A DNA stretch of 64,000 nucleotides from Branchiostoma floridae (Eukaryota > Chordata > Leptocardii > Amphioxiformes > Branchiostomatidae), in contig NC_049979.1 of the NCBI RefSeq assembly GCF_000003815.2, positions 33,443,506 to 33,507,505 on the forward strand, in the 5' to 3' direction. Under the pieces are notes generated by a model. That model was given only the letters and a program-made list of their open reading frames with translations. It did no database searches and was not told where the DNA came from. This document shows positions 12,001-21,764 of this stretch, piece by piece (positions within the stretch are counted from its first letter, which is position 1; each line of letters begins with the position of its first letter). A program made the translations under genes and the position numbers.

Positions 12001-13783
12001 CCGCAGAGGAGATCAAGGGTCCCTCTACAGGACTCTAAGGACCCTCGCAGGGAGGACAACTCCACCTACTGCTTGTGTGAAAGCCATGGATGGAACAGTC
12101 CCAGACACCCCAGACCAACAGCTGGCAAGATGGAGGGAGCACTTCGAGAACCTGCTCAATCGACCAGCACCACCACCCTCCCCTCAGCTAGATGCACTAG
12201 CCGCCGCAGCCAGCGAGGACGACTCTGTTCCTACTGGCCCCCCCACGCGAGAGGAAGTGGTCAAAGCCATACAGAAGCTGAAGCCTGGCCGGGCTGCAGG
12301 AGCTGACGGCATCACACCTGAACTGCTGCTCCACGGAGGCCCTGCACTAGCAGATCAGCTCTTACAACTGTTCACTGCCATCTGGAGCAGCGAGACCATC
12401 CCGGAAGACTGGTTGCAAGGTGTCATCCTTCCCTTCTGGAAGAAAGGGTCAAAGGATCTCTGCAGCAACTACAGAGGAATTACCCTACTTAGTGTTCCCG
12501 GGAAGGTGTTTGCAAACGTCATCCTTGGAAGGCTGCGCCCACTCCTTCTTCGCAAACAGAGAAAGGAGCAGAGCGGCTTCACACCGGGTCGCTCGACTGT
12601 TGACAGGATTTTAACTCTGCGACTGCTGGCCGAGAAGAGAAGAGAATTCCGGAGACCCCTCTTCGCAGCCTACGTTGATCTGAAGCAGGCCTTTGATTCT
12701 GTTGACAGACAGGCCCTGTGGAAGATCCTCAAGACTCTCGGTGTTCCAGCAAAGCTTCTGACTCTCCTATCTCTACTCTACTCCAACACCTCGTCCTCTG
12801 TGAGAGTTAATGGACAGATGTCTGACTCCTTCCATATCAACAGTGGTGTCCGCCAGGGTTGCGTCTTAGCACCATCTGTGTTTAATACAGCCATTGACTT
12901 TGTCATGAGCAGAACTGTGGCTCAGTGTGCCTGCGGTGCAAGCTATGGGAATGTCACTGTCACTGACTTGGATTATGCGGATGACGTGGCTATCCTAGCT
13001 GAAGTCATGGAAGCCCTCCAACTTGCCCTCCAGGCCATGGACATGGAAACCCATCCGCTGGGCCTGCAGGTCAGCTGGGGAAAGACCAAGGTCCAGAGCC
13101 TCAGCGACTACGAGCCTCCTCCACCAGGACTGGTAATCAACTCTAACCCGGTTGAAGCCGTTGACAAGTTCTGCTACCTTGGAGGCACCATAACATCAGA
13201 CTGCAAGAGCGACACAGACATCCAGCTCCGCATCGGCCGGGCCGCCGCGGCAATGGCCAGTCTGGACAGGGTTTGGACCAGCAGCAAGATCTCTGCGCAG
13301 ACAAAGATAAGGCTCTACAACAGCCTTGTGCTGTCCATCCTTCTCTACGGGGCAGAGACTTGGACTCTCACTGCTGCCCAGGAGCGTCGACTCGACGCCT
13401 TTGATACTAAGTGCCAAAGGAGAATCCTGGGGATCAGGTGGCATGACTATGTATCCAATGCCACCCTGCGCGAGACCACCAGTCAACCCCAACTGTCCAG
13501 TAAGGTGCGCCAGGCCCGTCTACGACTGTTTGGTCACATCGCCAGGACGGAGCCACCTCTGGAAACAGCTGCCCTTCTGAGGGAGCCGACCCCACCCAAC
13601 TGGTCCCGCCCCAGGGGCCGTCCCAGGCATACCTGGCAAGAACAACTGAAGGACGACCTGAGGGCTGCCGGCCTCGACCTTACCACCGCCTGGGTGCTGG
13701 CCCTCAACAGACCTATGTGGAGATCTGTGTGTGCAGGCGCTACGCTCCATCCCGGAGCATGCGGACCTGAGTGAGTGAGTGAG
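12001..13783 (+). mobile_element. 5'-truncated LINE with perfect 13-bp target-site duplication
   Basis: The element is bounded by identical TGCAAAGACATAC at 11988-12000 and 13784-13796. Its 3' end is a short (GTGA)n tail starting at the stop codon, as in RTE-like LINEs, rather than a poly(A). The body is one uninterrupted reverse transcriptase frame, so the insertion looks young. The clade assignment is tentative. Confidence 0.9.
12002..13774 (+). CDS. Non-LTR reverse transcriptase (partial, 5' truncated)
   Basis: The open frame covers 590 residues from the truncation point to TGA, with no internal stop. Motifs in order: GRAAGADGITPELL (RT0/1 region), NYRGITLLSVPGKVF, GFTPGRSTVDRI, AAYVDLKQAFDSVDR (first catalytic aspartate), SGVRQGCVLAPSVFN, and LDYADDVAIL (catalytic YADD at 12974-12985). 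The GKTKVQ thumb motif and the ILLYGAETWTLT and GIRWHDYVSNATL C-terminal segments follow. The endonuclease part is missing because of 5' truncation. This is a retrotransposon gene, not a host gene. Its GC-rich, clean codon use contrasts with the AT-rich surroundings. Confidence 0.92.
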   Translation, partial: RRGDQGSLYRTLRTLAGRTTPPTACVKAMDGTVPDTPDQQLARWREHFENLLNRPAPPPSPQLDALAAAASEDDSVPTGPPTREEVVKAIQKLKPGRAAGADGITPELLLHGGPALADQLLQLFTAIWSSETIPEDWLQGVILPFWKKGSKDLCSNYRGITLLSVPGKVFANVILGRLRPLLLRKQRKEQSGFTPGRSTVDRILTLRLLAEKRREFRRPLFAAYVDLKQAFDSVDRQALWKILKTLGVPAKLLTLLSLLYSNTSSSVRVNGQMSDSFHINSGVRQGCVLAPSVFNTAIDFVMSRTVAQCACGASYGNVTVTDLDYADDVAILAEVMEALQLALQAMDMETHPLGLQVSWGKTKVQSLSDYEPPPPGLVINSNPVEAVDKFCYLGGTITSDCKSDTDIQLRIGRAAAAMASLDRVWTSSKISAQTKIRLYNSLVLSILLYGAETWTLTAAQERRLDAFDTKCQRRILGIRWHDYVSNATLRETTSQPQLSSKVRQARLRLFGHIARTEPPLETAALLREPTPPNWSRPRGRPRHTWQEQLKDDLRAAGLDLTTAWVLALNRPMWRSVCAGATLHPGACGPE

Positions 13784-13916
13784 TGCAAAGACATACAGTA
13801 TTCAGTTCTCAGCAGAAAGGAGTAAATCTATTGCTTAATATATGACGATATTTTAGCAAATAAAGTGTTCAAATGAGGAAAAGTATCAATGATGAAATAA
13901 AAGCTGCATGGTCTTT

Positions 13917-14445
13917 AAGCTAACGTCACATTTTCACAAAGGGGCCCGGCAGGGTAGGTTAGGGGATGATTTTTGCACTTTCGGCTGGGGCCCTTTTGAG
14001 AACCCCGTCGGCTGTCGGGCTATTTTGGGGCTCGGGCGTCGGACTAAAAATCAACCAGTGTCCCGGGCAGGAAAATACGCCGATTCAACCCGTCAACTAA
14101 ACGTGAACACATCGACAGGGCCCTCGACGGTACCCGCCCGGACAAAGGTCCAACCTTCTTACATTACAAACCATTGCATCCGTTGAGTCATCCCAGGACA
14201 CCGCCAGGGCCGCTGACGGGTCCCCCGGTCAATAAAGAGGACAATTTGGGCCATGTTCACATTTCCACATAGGGACCCGGGCGGTTAGTTTAGGGACTGT
14301 TTGGGGGCACTTCCGGTCGGGGTCCTGTGAGTCTCCCAGCGGCTGCCGGGTTATTTTTGGTGTCGGGCGGGGTCCCGGTGAATTTTAAGTCGGACTTAAA
14401 ATGAACCAGGGGCCCGGCGGGGAAAATACCCTGATTCAAGTTTTT
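13917..14445. repeat. Two diverged GC-rich tandem units
   Basis: Unit 13917-14097 and unit 14250-14445 share order and motifs: CACATTTTCACA/CACATTTCCACA, then GGCCCGGC, TTAGGG, CTGCCGGG-like, and GGGGAAAATACC plus GATTCAA. They differ by many substitutions. Function unknown. Confidence 0.6.
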
Positions 14446-14567
14446 CGTTTTCATAAACAGCCCTGCCGTTGTGAATATGATCATGGCTTTCATGCCATAA
14501 TTTGGTTTGTCATAAGTTACGGTTGTTTACTTTCAGTTTAATGTTACTGACAGGGAAATATTAAAAA

Positions 14568-14741
14568 TCACTTTCTCCCTTTCTCAATGGAAGGTCCCAC
14601 ACGCATGAGCAGGTCATAAAACATCTGGGGCTCCATGCGTAAGACGGACTTGAGGTCGCAACGATGTTCTCGCATTAGCTCGCTCATCAGCGTATCGTAG
14701 AACCCAAACATGGGTCGGCGCCTCAACCAGGGCCGAGCCCG
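14568..14741 (-). pseudogene. PIF/Harbinger-type transposase N-terminal fragment
   Basis: The frame is open between TAG at 14744-14742 and TGA at 14570-14568. It reads PWLRRRPMFGFYDTLMSEL, then MREHRCDLKSVLRM, EPQMFYDLLMRVGP and SIEKG. The pattern (W..RRP..G.Y..LM.EL, then F/LRM....FD.LL.RVGP.I.K) is that of the N-terminal region of Harbinger/HARBI1-like nucleases. The DDE catalytic part is absent, so this is a fragment. It is too short to prove from sequence alone. Confidence 0.55.
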
Positions 14742-14860
14742 CTACCATCTTCTTCTCTGGCGCTGCCATTCTGAGCTTAGGCTCAATCGGCACTTGCTCG
14801 GCCTGTCGGTTGAAGTGAAGTGGCATTTCCCGCTTTGTTACTTCCACGTGTCAAAAGTCA

Positions 14861-17385
14861 ACGAAGTCGGGCCAACCAGTGCTTAATATACCCCCCCCCC
14901 CAACCCACACACACACAAAAAAAAAACCATGACGATCGCTCGAAAAAAGCCCAGAGGATGCCTGGTCGTGGTTCGCGGGGCGTACGACAGGGACCATACA
15001 GTTATCTACCCGGGGTGAACGGGCCGCCCCCCCGCCAGACCACTACGGGGTACCTGGGGACATCCCCAGGGTAGCTGACGGGTGCCTGCCGGACATCGAG
15101 CGATAAAGCCTTAAAGCATACGACGAAAGCCGCCGGAATTCCCATCGGAGCCCCCCGGAACCTCTAACGGGACGCGTGAAGAAAAAGTTATTTGTGACTA
15201 TGTGAGCCGATGTCTACCCGGCTTCAGAGCCCGGCCGGGGCCTAGATCGGTTTGACACCGTGCGGGACCCCTAGGTAATGTGACGTAGGCTTAAGGATAC
15301 CGCCCCTCGGACTTTCTGTGTAGAAACAATAGTTGCATCGTGAGATGGATGAAATGTCAGGCTCGCTAATGTTTATGCGCGGTGATATTTGTACCCTTGA
15401 CATCTAACCGCTACCACGTGATAGAGAAACCGTATCATTCTACTAGTTTCAACACTGTTTCACAAAATTAACTAAAAGGCCTTTAACATAATGTGATTAG
15501 GAAAAAAAATTGACTTACGTTTTGGTTTCTTGATATTCCATCCACTTAGCCCGGCCCCTTAACAAAGCTTATCTTTCGGTTATCATATGACAACATGATG
15601 TAATATGACAACATATTGTGTGTAAGCACACAACTTCAAAGGCAAACTACTACAAAAGCCGATGATTTAACCGATTCAACACAAATAGATGAGGTATAAA
15701 TCGCATCGTTATTAAGTCAACATCTCTAAATTACATGTATATAAGGCATAACGTTATATCAAAAGTATATGTCGAGATGTCTAGTCCACTGAGTCTTCTT
15801 ATAAAAGCATACAGACTTCACATTAATTGACAGCTCATTGACAGCTCAGCTCATATAACGATATATGTATATAACACACCAATACATGGTTTTCTTCTTT
15901 ATGTGACGGTCCTTTTGACAGGTACGTTTCACATTTTCTTCCGTTTTAAGCGTTGGTAAAATACATGTAAGCAATCATGGCAAAGTAGTCTACGACTACA
16001 GTGTCTACCAGAAATAAGCTAGCCGCGGAAAATGAACGAGATTCCCGAAGCGACCCGCAACATCCCAAATACCCCGGGCCCCCCCATCATTTCACCCCAC
16101 CCCACCCCATCGCATTACACCCCCAAAATTACTTTGCTTTATTTTTTTATCGCTCAGATGCACAATACAAATATGTACGTACCTTTAGTCAGAAACTAGA
16201 CATAAGATATTTAGATTGAAAAACAGCTGTATGGATATCAATATGAGGATATCATTTTAGCAAAAGAAATTGTTTTAGTTGGGCGTACTCACTCAAGTAA
16301 ACGATTAGACAGACTATACTCACCGGATAACGTCTATGGTGGTGCCTCACTGCAGTTTTATCAGGACTCCAACCAAACTATAGATATAACTGTGATATTT
16401 GCTCCTAGGTAGACAGATTTCATTCCCAGTGTCAGTTGCCTGAAATGAATTATTCAAGACTCGGGACGAACCATTTCGCGGATGCCCAACATCGACTTTT
16501 GATGCTAATATTTATGCTCTCTTGTTGGTATATTTGGAATGAAGTAAATTAAATTCTCGTCTTAATAACAAGGGTGTACCTAATTACCAGACACATTTGA
16601 TTGTGTCACAATAAAAAGTGTATATATGGCGTATACAAACCCCTTTCATTCAAAAATAAACTTGCCCGGTCATGTTTATAAACACAAGACAGATGAAACA
16701 TCAGGTTCCTGAATAGTTATCACTGAGTTACGTAAGGTAAAGCCTACGTCTCTATTTGTCAACATTGTGATTTCAAACTTTGGCTAAAATGTTTGGAAAC
16801 TTCTCAGCCATTTCCCAATGTATCATAATGTACAGATTTGATGATCAGTAACTGAACTTGTTAAATGACCCTTCTTTAGTACTTTATCTCAAACCTTGTC
16901 TCAAAGTACATACTCTTCGAAAAATTAGTCTCCTCTTTCAAAAAAATACAAAAGTGCAAAGTGAAATCGAACTCTTACATAAGAACAAAGATAGCCCTTC
17001 TGCAGACTTATCACAAGATTGCTTCTTGATATTCATATTTCTTTGGCTAGCAAAAGACGGTGGGCGGTGATCATGGAAGCTCATCTGTGTTGGTAGTAAT
17101 CATAGGGCGATGTTAAAATTTCTCCCAACACAAGGGCATACACAGATGGGCAAACATGCAGAAACACACACGTGCACAATCACTGCTTCACCTGTCATAA
17201 ACACGGTGCGAGGCCACTAACCGTGCTCCACACACACGGAAAGATATGATGATGATAATCGGACGGGAATTTTATCGTCCCTCTTCACTGTGCTGCGCCG
17301 CAAACCTGGCGTATTGTCGTAACATTCAGTGCACAAAAGCAAAATTCTCACAGGTGTCCAGTCTGGCAATGTGTACCGCTTCTTT
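14861..17385. other. Long intergenic stretch without a recognised gene
   Basis: The stretch contains homopolymer runs (C and A near 14890-14930), GC-rich sequence at 14950-15300 with repeated GGGGACCC-like motifs, then AT-rich DNA. Short open frames (16001-16219, 16858-17070) show no domains. Confidence 0.4.
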
Positions 17386-17415
17386 CCTCCGTAGTAACCG
17401 CGGTTACTACGGAGG
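17386..17415. repeat. Perfect 30-bp palindrome
   Basis: CCTCCGTAGTAACCG is followed directly by its exact reverse complement, with no spacer. It could form a cruciform or be a dyad binding site. No matching copy was noticed elsewhere in the window. Confidence 0.9.
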
Positions 17416-18229
17416 ATGATACTCAGGCTACAAATGGCTCTGGCACTTACAAAAGTTCTGATGGGCATAACAGGGGTAACCACACTAATAGGCGCAACAG
17501 AAACAGGTACTAGCAGCAAGTTGCAAAATAAACTGCCCAACTTGGTACTAAGAGAAACAGAGGAGTCTTTATCAGAAAACATAGGGAAGCTAAGGAAAGT
17601 ATGTGAGGCACGGGGGAAAGCGTGAAGGACGGAGAACCCGTCCTGGCCACAGCTACGGCCGTCATGGAAACAACGACAACAACCAACAACAACAACAACA
17701 ACCCGTCCTATCGTTGTACTACAGCCCGTCCTAAAGTTATCATTCTCATATACGAAATTCATCACATTAGTCGAAGGGCCAAGCATCGAATATTCGGTTC
17801 TACTTCCGGGGTTTTACAAAACGGCTCAGATCATATAGAACGCGTTGTTCTCTGAAGACACGGCGGACGTCGGGGCACAGCTTGAGGCCGTTGCATGGAT
17901 GTAAACAACTGTCTGTGGTGCAACAAAGAGACCTTAGACTTGTATAATGTTTATACTTTTTCATATCTACAGGATTTTTCCAGCACAACTATGTACACAT
18001 TTTGCGCGTTACAAAATGACATCTGGCACTATGGCTTTTGAAACTTTAGCAATTTTTGTCCAGTTTACTTGTCCTTATCTGTTTTACAATTCACCTAGAT
18101 CCGATTATCTAATGCCACAGTGTGATAGTCCATTTCATTGCCTTTACAATGATACCAAAGTTTCCTGGTTAATTTCAGGAGCAACGAGTTTACACCAGAA
18201 AACCTGCGACAACACGTTGGGCAACCTCG
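17416..18229. other. Unassigned region between palindrome and satellite
   Basis: Overlapping frames on both strands (plus 17416-17625; minus 17217-17786) lack recognisable domains. The minus frame includes the complement of an (AAC)n run at 17675-17700. I see no gene I can support. Confidence 0.35.
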
Positions 18230-19130
18230 TTCCACGGTAGAACGTACGGGGCGCAGCGTCTTCGACAGAGTGAACATTTTTATATGCCAGTACTATGCTA
18301 GTAACCAATAGCGTCGACAATAAATTATACATCAAATGAAAGCTAAGGTTTCCGTGAACCAACACAGAAATTTCAAGAGGGATAGAGAACTCGTCATGAC
18401 TGTAACGCCGTTACAAAGTTCTACAGCTACACGATGAGATACTACGCTCCGCGGTAGAACGCCCGAGGAGCCGCGTACTTTATAACGGAGTGAAAATCTT
18501 CTATTTGGGTGCTGCGCTATCAACCAATCAAGTAGACAAAATGCTATACATCAAATGAAAGGAAAGGTTTCTAGAAATCATTACACACATTTTCAAGAAT
18601 ATTCATGAACTCTACGTGCTTACAACACCGTGACAAATTTGACCGTCTAGTTCCGTGATTGTATGCAGAGCGACCGCGTTCCGAGTTAGAACACGCTAGG
18701 TGCCGCGTCTGTATAACGAGGTGACAATTTTCAGCGTTGTACCATAGTGCAACAAACCATTTAAAGAGACATATAGATATATATCAAGTGAAAGCTAAGT
18801 TTTTGGAGAATCATCATATCAACTTTAAGACGGATGGAGAATTTTAGGAGCTTACGATCCCGTGACAAAGATTAACATAAGTCCCGTGCTTTCTACTTGG
18901 CCGACGCGTTCCAATTGTGTTCGGAACGCGCGCGGCGCGGCGTCTTGATTTCAACAGAGTGGCCATTTTCTATTTGGGTGCTGCGCTATCAACCACTCCA
19001 GTCGACAATAAGCTATATGTCAAATGAAAGGTAATGTCTCTGAAAATCAGCACACCGATTTTCAAGAATTTTCATCAACGTTTTATGCTTGCTAAAAGCC
19101 AACAAACTTCCCGTGAAGTGTGCGATGTTC
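18230..19130. repeat. Four-unit diverged satellite, period about 235 bp
   Basis: The anchor sequence ATACATCAAATGAAAG (or variants) recurs at about 18330, 18549, 18782 and 19018. Each time it is followed by a weakly conserved segment including CGTGACAAA and a CGCGTTCC/GAACGCG dyad, and a CTATTTGGGTGCTGCGCTAT block precedes two of the units. Units differ by 20-30 percent by eye. Confidence 0.75.
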
Positions 19131-19428
19131 ATGGAACGATTTTTCAAAGTGTAACTCAACAAATACCAATGATTTGACCATGATGAGACGCGCTGAATCC
19201 TGCGCTTTCAGCATGCCAAATCTCATGGACCTGTAGTCAACCAACTTTATGCTATGAGTACTTAAGTAAAGGCTAGTTTCACGGGAGAGGCGCGTGGCGT
19301 CGTTTTCGCTGTTTTGTAAAATAAGCGTGTTCTAGAGCATTGGCCCTTCGACTAACATAACAGGTCACCCTTTCAGTCGTGGCCATGGAAACAATGACAG
19401 AAGAAAATATGACTATCTCGGAAGAACT

Positions 19429-19661
19429 GGGTTGTGCACCGTTCAGCACCAAGGACAGGTTCACAATTCGAGGACAACGGTATTCGCTACAGCATGCACT
19501 TGTGACGCAGCAAAGTACAGATGAAATTCAATTAAGATCGAATAAACATACGTTATATTGTGTACAAAATCGAGTTACACAGTATTGTTCCACGATGGTC
19601 CAATGTCATGTCAAAAAAGGTGTTCCAGAACACTGTTGCGTCATAGAGCGCCATCTAGCGT
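19429..19661 (+). repeat. Dispersed repeat copy 1 (GTTCAGCACCAAGGACAGGT family)
   Basis: It starts GTGCACCGTTCAGCACCAAG and ends GCGTCATAGAGCGCCATCTA. The same ends occur at 42768-43017 (+) and 46386-46643 (reverse). Internal blocks such as ACAGTATTGTTC are shared. Confidence 0.75.
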
Positions 19662-19769
19662 CCCGGCAACGCGGGACAACATTACAACACTGAACTTTGT
19701 ACAGAGGACACGCATGTTCGTGTCTTGGTACTTCTCAGTTTTCTATAAGTGATAGATTTTCTCGCCACG

Positions 19770-20971
19770 ATGAGTCGAGTGGCAGACAAATGCCTCAGCG
19801 GCGTATTTTACGTCCTGACGGCGCTATCACTTGTGAAGAAGTCCAAGTCAGCAGCACAGAAAAAGCTACGAGTCACGGTTCACGCAGCGACTGGTCAGGG
19901 GAGTTTTGGCCCCGGCAAGTTCATGACAACAATCCGGCTGGGCGAGGAGAAGTTCAGAACCGGACTGAAGAAGGCGACATCTCTGATATGGGAGGAGTCC
20001 GCAGAGTTTCAGTCCCCGGCGGATCCTGACGACAAAGAAAATATCGTCTTGAAGCTGAGAAAGGCAAAGAAGTGTACCGAGCGAACGGTTGGGATCGTCA
20101 CCATCAACGTGAAAGAAGCTCTGGAGACCAACCTCCACCTGCCGATTAAGAGGCGTTATTTGGTGACGCCTAGCGACAAACAGCAGAAGTGCAGGGTGTT
20201 CCTGGAGGTATCCGTGACTATTGATGAAGGGGAGAAGCCCAGTAAGGGAGAAACCGCAGGTGAGAATGGGTCGAGGTTTCCGTCAGTTTTCTAAGTTTTC
20301 ATTGTGAAATGGACTGCTGGTTTACTAATCGTTCGACAGACGGTGACACACTCTCCGCACACGTGACTCTTGGCGATATGTATGTAAAGTAAAAGTTTGG
20401 GTTCGTTGCACTCAGTTACATCTGTATTTTGTAATCTGTAACTTTGAGTGGTATTTCAGACAAGCCCTGCTCTTCTCACAAGAATCGTAAGGCTGATATC
20501 AACTCTACGTCCTCAGGGAAAATCACAGAAGGAGAGGCTGCTTTCGCATCAGTTTTGACCAAGTCCACGGGTGCACAGGCAGTAGCACCACCTGCCGAGA
20601 TCAATCCACACTGCAGGGAGCAGATCTCCGCCATCACCAGCCTGTATGAGGAGCTGACAGCGAAGCAGTCATCCTCGGCGGACTTGCTGACGTACGTCGA
20701 CGGGCTTCGCGCCAAACTGGCTGTAGCGGCGCCGCACGTGTTGGACAATGTCGTCATCAAGAACATGGCAGCAAACGTTCCAGACCTCACACACTATGAA
20801 CTTCCAGACATGGCCGGTGAGAGTCTGGAGGGACTTGAGAAGGTTCTAAAGGTTGTGCAGAGGTTGAACGATGAGGAAGACGCCCGACTTCATTTCATTA
20901 AAAAATGGTATGTGGAGGAGTTATGCCGGCAGGCGATGGAGGAAGCACCCGAAGTGTTGGAAGGCGGCTGA
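19770..20971 (+). CDS. Rab11-FIP-like protein: C2 domain plus C-terminal RBD-like helix
   Basis: Two exons, 19770-20259 and 20460-20971, join through a GTGAGA donor and a TTTCAG acceptor to give 333 residues. I chose ATG 19770 (MSRVADK). The in-frame codons upstream have no ATG. Residues about 30-140 look like the C2 domain of class I Rab11-family interacting proteins: KLRVTVHAA, TTIRLGEEKFRTG, SLIWEESAEF, ENIVLKLRK, VFLEVSVTID. Exon 2 ends with a predicted coiled helix containing TSLYEELTAKQ and LTYVDGLRAKLAVAAPHVL, which resembles the FIP-RBD signature (Y-[IV]-D-x-L ... P-x-[IV]-L). About 75 residues follow it, longer than in typical FIPs. By family it would link Rab11 to recycling endosome membranes through the C2 domain; this is inference. 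A diverged, interrupted paralogue lies at 3147-5379 on the other strand. Confidence 0.6.
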
Positions 20972-21764
20972 TGTACTGTGTAGTCACGCCACCACGCGGC
21001 AGATATAGACTGCTGCAGCTAGAGGGTTTCTTTAAAGCCATTTTGTTCATTAAAATGTTAAATTGTTAAGGTTCACATAATTTTGCAAGACTTATTCATG
21101 TTAATACCTTTCATTACATTTGAGTGCTGTGCATTGAATCATTCTACTACTACTGAACCAAGACCTTTAATGTTATATAACTACACACGAGTTCATCCTA
21201 TATAGTAGGATTTGACTTGTCAATCTTTGAAGTGTTGCAGTTTATATTCACTATCTTTATATTGTGTAAAACCATAATGAAATTAATGACATTGTTTACT
21301 CTGCCGTTGTGGGGTTATAACGTTACAGGTTTGTGCAATGCGTTCATTATTAGCTTTTTTACAATACAATTTACAGTTCACTTACGCTACTTGTATTCTG
21401 GCTATAATTGAGGTATAGGAGAGGAAGCTGGGTGCTGTAAGGCGTAGAGTGTTTTCTGTTGATACTTTGATACCCTATGGTGAAAAAAAGACACATTAAC
21501 CTGTTTGTAGCCTATACAAATGTGTATGTCGCTCCCATAGCAGGAAGTTGAAGAAATTATTTGGATAACTACTACATGTATCCTTACACGATTGTATGGC
21601 AAATAACCAAACAAAAGTAAAAGAGGCGTTTTCGTAATATGGGAAAATTGGGTGTTGTATTCTTTATTCAAATTACAAGACAAACAAGAATAGATATAGC
21701 ATAAACGATCTACTGCGAAAAGCTACATGTCTAATGCAATATCCAGCGTGAAAGTCCGACATTT
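20972..21764. other. 3' flank of the Rab11-FIP-like gene
   Basis: AT-rich sequence with no further gene recognised. No canonical AATAAA was noticed close to the stop. Confidence 0.4.

Noticed and set aside
17217-17786. 189-codon minus-strand frame
   Set aside because: It contains poly-Val from an (AAC)n run, has no domain and is overlapped by equally open plus-strand frames.
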